From a bacterium (GTDB lineage Bacteria > UBA3054): 7,221 nt of DNA. The DNA is taken from positions 1-7,221 of the forward strand of contig JAFYIM010000422.1 in assembly GCA_017538635.1 (NCBI GenBank), given 5' to 3'. Numbering within the stretch: position 1 is the first letter of the stretch; every line of letters begins with the position of its first letter. Of the stretch, positions 4,383 to 7,221 are shown piece by piece. The notes below the pieces were generated by a model. The model was not told the origin of the DNA, did no database searches, and saw only the letters and a program-made list of their open reading frames with translations. Position numbers and translations under genes: made by a program.

Positions 4383-7221
4383 CCCGCAAACGACAACTTC
4401 GCCGATTGCGAGACTCTCGTAATCGGGACGGAAGTTTTCGGCACCACAGCGGAGGCCACGCTGGAAGCGGGCGAAACAGACCATCTCGGCCAGGGCTGGG
4501 TGAATTCCGTTTGGTACAAATTTAACCTCGGCACATCTTTTAATCAGAATGTTTACTTCGAGATCAATGCCGTAGATAGCGCACAGGACACCTGCCTCGT
4601 AATCGCCACCGGAACCAGCGTAAGGGATCTTAAGTATATCGTCACCCAGGACACGAACGTTGACGAGATCTATTCCGGGATCTTCAAGGGGAACAAGGAC
4701 TACTACGTGGGCATCTACGCCTGGACATCCGATAATTACGGCGATTTCAAGATCAGCACTTATTCTACGCCTTTAAGGGATATGTACTGCTCTCCCGACG
4801 GCCGCGGATCGGGGGACTCTTTTGACGACCCCTGCACTTTGAACACTGCTCTGTCCGACGTACAGGGAGGCAACGCCATTTACATGGCGCCCGGCACCTA
4901 CAAGCTCTCAAAAGTTGGCGCGATGCAGAATCTGCGCTGGACGGACGGCAACTTCCTTCTCATAGACACATCCGGCATTTCCATAATAGGCGCCGGCTCG
5001 GACCAAACTATAATACTTTGCGACGAGACCGACGATATCGGAGTGTATATCACAGGCACGGGCATCACCCTAAAGGGCGTTTCCATACTACACCCCAAAG
5101 ACATCAAGGGCAACGGGGACTGGGGCGGCTCCTACTACGGCCTGACGGGCGCCCTGACGGTGGTGGATGCGGACGATGTGACTTTGGAAGACGTTTATGT
5201 TTACGTGGGGAGCGAGGGGGAAACAGACAATCCTGACAGCGGCGCTCTCATACGCCCGGCCTCTTTGCAGCTTAATCCCGGCGGCAGCCTTAAGGCCCGC
5301 GACTGCGCTTTCATTTCCTACGGCCTTCTTACCTCCTGCCTCATAAAGGCATTCACCTGGGACGATTCGGCCGACGCTGAAAAAAAGAGCAGGATGGATT
5401 TTTCCTATTGCACTTTCAGGAGCAACAGGGATCTTATAGCCAGTAAGAAAAGCGAGGATACCTTTGACCACCAGACGGCTCTTTACGGCAACACCTGGTA
5501 CGGCAACGTTCCCCTGACGGTGAACGTGGACTGCTGCGTCTTTTTAAATACGCTGCTTCCGGTCTCCGAGCAGGGAGGAGGATCCGACGTGCAGTGGGTC
5601 TTCAACGTTAGGGACTGCTTCATGCCCGGTGCTTCGCTCGACAACTCCTCCCGGGCGATCGTCACATACACGAACTGCGACAACACTTTCGATCCGCTGA
5701 CAGACGAGGACTGCCGTCACGCGGCCGTTAAGGCCGGAAAAGACACATATGTCCCCATAGAGCCCTTTGTGACCGTTCTGGAGGAAGACTTCTCGGATTA
5801 TGAGGCGGGCGACATCAAAGGGAAGTACGGCTGGGGCGACGGCTACGGCAGCGACGGCAGTATCACAGCCGTGAAAGAGGGCGGCAAGACTTATGTGGAG
5901 ATCCATCCCAACGGTCTCTGGGGCGCCCATTACGATTTTAGTAATCCCGTTTCCTCGGGCTGGGGCGGAGGAACAGCCAACCGCTACCGGATCTGGCGGT
6001 ACAGCGCCAGGATGAAGCTTCCCGAGACGGAAGGATATCTGAATTTCGGTTTCTGGAGCCCTGCCTGCGCGGAAATAGAATTTAGGAAAGACGGCGACCA
6101 TTACCAATTGCGGGCGACGGACGCCCATCAGGATTCCCAATTGGAGATCCCTTCCGGGGAATGGTTCGACATCACGCTGGACTATTACGCAAATTATATG
6201 GACGGTCACCATTGGCTGAAGTCCGTAACCGTGAACGGCGTGACGGAGGAGATTGGAGAATTTACCATGCAGGAGAACGACTCCGATATTTTCAGCACTC
6301 TGCGCTTTTTCTTCTGGGCGGGCGGCGTGACCATGGCGCTGGATCACTTTAAGATCGAATACTGCCTGGACGGTCCTCTGAACGATCATCTTTCCCGGCC
6401 GTTTACTTATGAAAGAAATACGGATATTATCGGCGACAATACTTATGCCAAGATCGAACCGGGCGAGAACACTGCGAGCCGCGCCACGGTCTGGTACCGC
6501 TTCAAGGGCGAAACCAGCGAGGAATTGGAGTTGTCAACCACAGGCAGCTGGAAAGCGTTCGGCAACGATACGACGCTGGCGATATATTCCTCCTCCTCCG
6601 CTTCCGCGGATTTTTCCGATCTGAAATCCGTTGTTCCTTTGACTGATGATGACAAGGACGAGAGCGTGTCCTTCAACGTAGCTCCCGGTAAATATTATTA
6701 CATAGCCGTCGGTTCCAAAGAAGGCGCCGGCAAATTCTTTCTGAGATCAGGCTGGGCGGGCAACCTCTACGTGGCTCCGGGCGGGAAGGGGGACGGCCGC
6801 ACCCAAAAGACGCCCATGGGAGAACTGGCGGCGGCCTTGGACAGTATCAAGCCGCCTTTTGAGGTCGTTTTGGCACCCGGCACTTACTCTATCGCTGATC
6901 ATCACAACCAATACGACTGCTGGGGCGTTGGCAACACCGTGCTTTGCCTTAAAGCGGAGGGGACCGGACTTAGAGGCGCCGGACCTGGCAGCACCACTAT
7001 CCTGGCGCCGGAAGGTTACACCGGCTTACGTTTGGAAGCTAGCGACTGCACCTTGGCGGATCTGACCGTCAGGTCAACGGGAACATCCTATAACCGCGCC
7101 GCTGGGTACCGGGACACAATGCAGGGCGCCCTCTGTGTCTGCGACGCCGAGGGCGTTCTTGTCACGAACGTCGCTGTGATAAGCGAGCAGACGGGAGGCG
7201 GCGTCCGTCCCTTCACGATGT
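4320..7221 (+). CDS. Giant secreted modular protein, paralogue of the upstream gene (3' partial)
   Basis: An uninterrupted frame of 967 codons starts at ATG 4320 and has no stop before the window ends. Residues 1-21 form a signal peptide (MKR, then ILCLAITLVLALSAWA, cleavage probably after AWA at 19 or AAA at 21). Domains that follow: PPC-like sandwich (residues about 24-154; NDNFADCETLVIGTEV, VWYKF); right-handed beta-helix (about 155-487; MYCSPDGRGSGDSFDDP, YMAPGTYKL, IIGAGSDQTII); LamG/concanavalin-like sandwich (about 488-684, starting at EEDFSDYEAGDIKGKYGWGD); second PPC-like domain (685-815); second beta-helix (816 onward, LYVAPGGKGDG), cut at residue 967. From residue about 635 it aligns with the start of the upstream protein (NGVTEE, then ENDSDIFST.R.FFW.GG), so the two are tandem paralogues. 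The true C-terminus, possibly a propeller plus PEP-CTERM, is outside the window. The start is chosen because it places the signal peptide exactly at the N-terminus. No strong Shine-Dalgarno sits close to it. ATA and AGG codons are frequent, unlike the neighbour. An export and surface role is likely; a molecular function is not recognisable. Confidence 0.95.
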   Translation, partial: MKRILCLAITLVLALSAWAAAPANDNFADCETLVIGTEVFGTTAEATLEAGETDHLGQGWVNSVWYKFNLGTSFNQNVYFEINAVDSAQDTCLVIATGTSVRDLKYIVTQDTNVDEIYSGIFKGNKDYYVGIYAWTSDNYGDFKISTYSTPLRDMYCSPDGRGSGDSFDDPCTLNTALSDVQGGNAIYMAPGTYKLSKVGAMQNLRWTDGNFLLIDTSGISIIGAGSDQTIILCDETDDIGVYITGTGITLKGVSILHPKDIKGNGDWGGSYYGLTGALTVVDADDVTLEDVYVYVGSEGETDNPDSGALIRPASLQLNPGGSLKARDCAFISYGLLTSCLIKAFTWDDSADAEKKSRMDFSYCTFRSNRDLIASKKSEDTFDHQTALYGNTWYGNVPLTVNVDCCVFLNTLLPVSEQGGGSDVQWVFNVRDCFMPGASLDNSSRAIVTYTNCDNTFDPLTDEDCRHAAVKAGKDTYVPIEPFVTVLEEDFSDYEAGDIKGKYGWGDGYGSDGSITAVKEGGKTYVEIHPNGLWGAHYDFSNPVSSGWGGGTANRYRIWRYSARMKLPETEGYLNFGFWSPACAEIEFRKDGDHYQLRATDAHQDSQLEIPSGEWFDITLDYYANYMDGHHWLKSVTVNGVTEEIGEFTMQENDSDIFSTLRFFFWAGGVTMALDHFKIEYCLDGPLNDHLSRPFTYERNTDIIGDNTYAKIEPGENTASRATVWYRFKGETSEELELSTTGSWKAFGNDTTLAIYSSSSASADFSDLKSVVPLTDDDKDESVSFNVAPGKYYYIAVGSKEGAGKFFLRSGWAGNLYVAPGGKGDGRTQKTPMGELAAALDSIKPPFEVVLAPGTYSIADHHNQYDCWGVGNTVLCLKAEGTGLRGAGPGSTTILAPEGYTGLRLEASDCTLADLTVRSTGTSYNRAAGYRDTMQGALCVCDAEGVLVTNVAVISEQTGGGVRPFTM
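5781..6371 (+). other. LamG/concanavalin-like sandwich domain in the downstream protein
   Basis: Residues about 488-684 run from EEDFSDYEAGDIKGKYGWGD to FKIEYCLD. The pattern fits jelly-roll domains: an opening 'EDF..Y.aG', central YSARMKLPETEGYLNFGFW, then W(F)DITLDYYAN...H.WLKSVTVNG, and a closing 'aLDHFKIEY'. Such domains in large secreted bacterial proteins often bind glycans or act as spacers. The final third is also found at the left edge of the window (3-170) in the upstream protein, which shows that this domain precedes the PPC/helix module in both genes. The family assignment is by pattern only. Confidence 0.6.
6372..7221 (+). repeat. PPC-like plus beta-helix module in the downstream protein (partial)
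   Basis: This is a diverged copy of the module found twice in the upstream protein. GPLNDHLSRPFTYERNTDII matches GPANDYLARAKEYTPGTTVV, YARVESGES matches YAKIEPGEN, and VVPLTD is shared. The helix start LYVAPGG is 393 bp after GPLND, against 399 bp upstream. In the helix, YSIADHHNQYDCWGVGNTVL matches YSIADNFNQIDAWGAGMTIL, and GALCVCDAEGVLVTNVAVIS matches GALCACNCSGMSVSNVAIVS. The HYNWHM motif is not kept (the region reads NRAAGYRDTM). The window ends inside the helix at VRPFTM. Confidence 0.9.

Noticed and set aside
5544..6389. Long minus-strand open frame (281 codons)
   Set aside because: It is antisense to the helix and LamG-like part of gene B, whose frame aligns with its paralogue throughout. 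The antisense translation matches nothing I recognise.

Overview
The window holds two very large, co-oriented (+ strand), paralogous genes for secreted, multidomain, beta-rich surface proteins. An intergenic stretch of about 365 bp separates them. Both genes are cut by the window: gene A (1-3953) lacks its 5' end, and gene B (4320-7221) runs open off the 3' end. There are no tRNA or rRNA genes, no CRISPR array and no transposase.

Organism: gene A ends in a PEP-CTERM sorting signal, which implies an exosortase-bearing, Gram-negative-type envelope. The mix of 'ND(N/Y)..A' PPC-like beta-sandwiches, 'LYVAPGATGSG..EDP' right-handed beta-helix domains, a PQQ/BamB-like propeller and a PEP-CTERM tail resembles large surface proteins of the PVC group (Lentisphaerota/Verrucomicrobiota, possibly gut-associated). 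This placement rests on family resemblance only and is moderately confident at best.

Layout: (1) 1-3953, gene A: the end of a LamG-like sandwich, then two tandem copies of a 432-codon [PPC-like + beta-helix] module, then a beta-propeller, then PEP-CTERM. (2) 3987-4022: a strong intrinsic terminator with a GNRA-type loop. (3) 4020-4229: two consecutive long imperfect palindromes, probably an interspersed intergenic repeat. (4) 4230-4319: a short AT-richer leader with a plausible extended -10 promoter and a five-codon mini-ORF that overlaps the gene B start by ATGA. (5) 4320-7221, gene B: signal peptide, PPC-like, beta-helix, LamG-like, PPC-like, beta-helix (cut).

The LamG/PPC/helix part of gene B aligns with the first part of gene A. 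This suggests both proteins share one plan and that gene A is missing about 640 N-terminal residues outside the window. The terminator and separate promoter suggest independent transcription. Codon use differs sharply: gene A is highly optimised, whereas gene B uses many ATA and AGG codons. This fits an abundant surface protein beside a lower-expressed or diverging paralogue. No enzymatic function can be assigned to either. An adhesive, structural or glycan-interacting role at the cell surface is inference.
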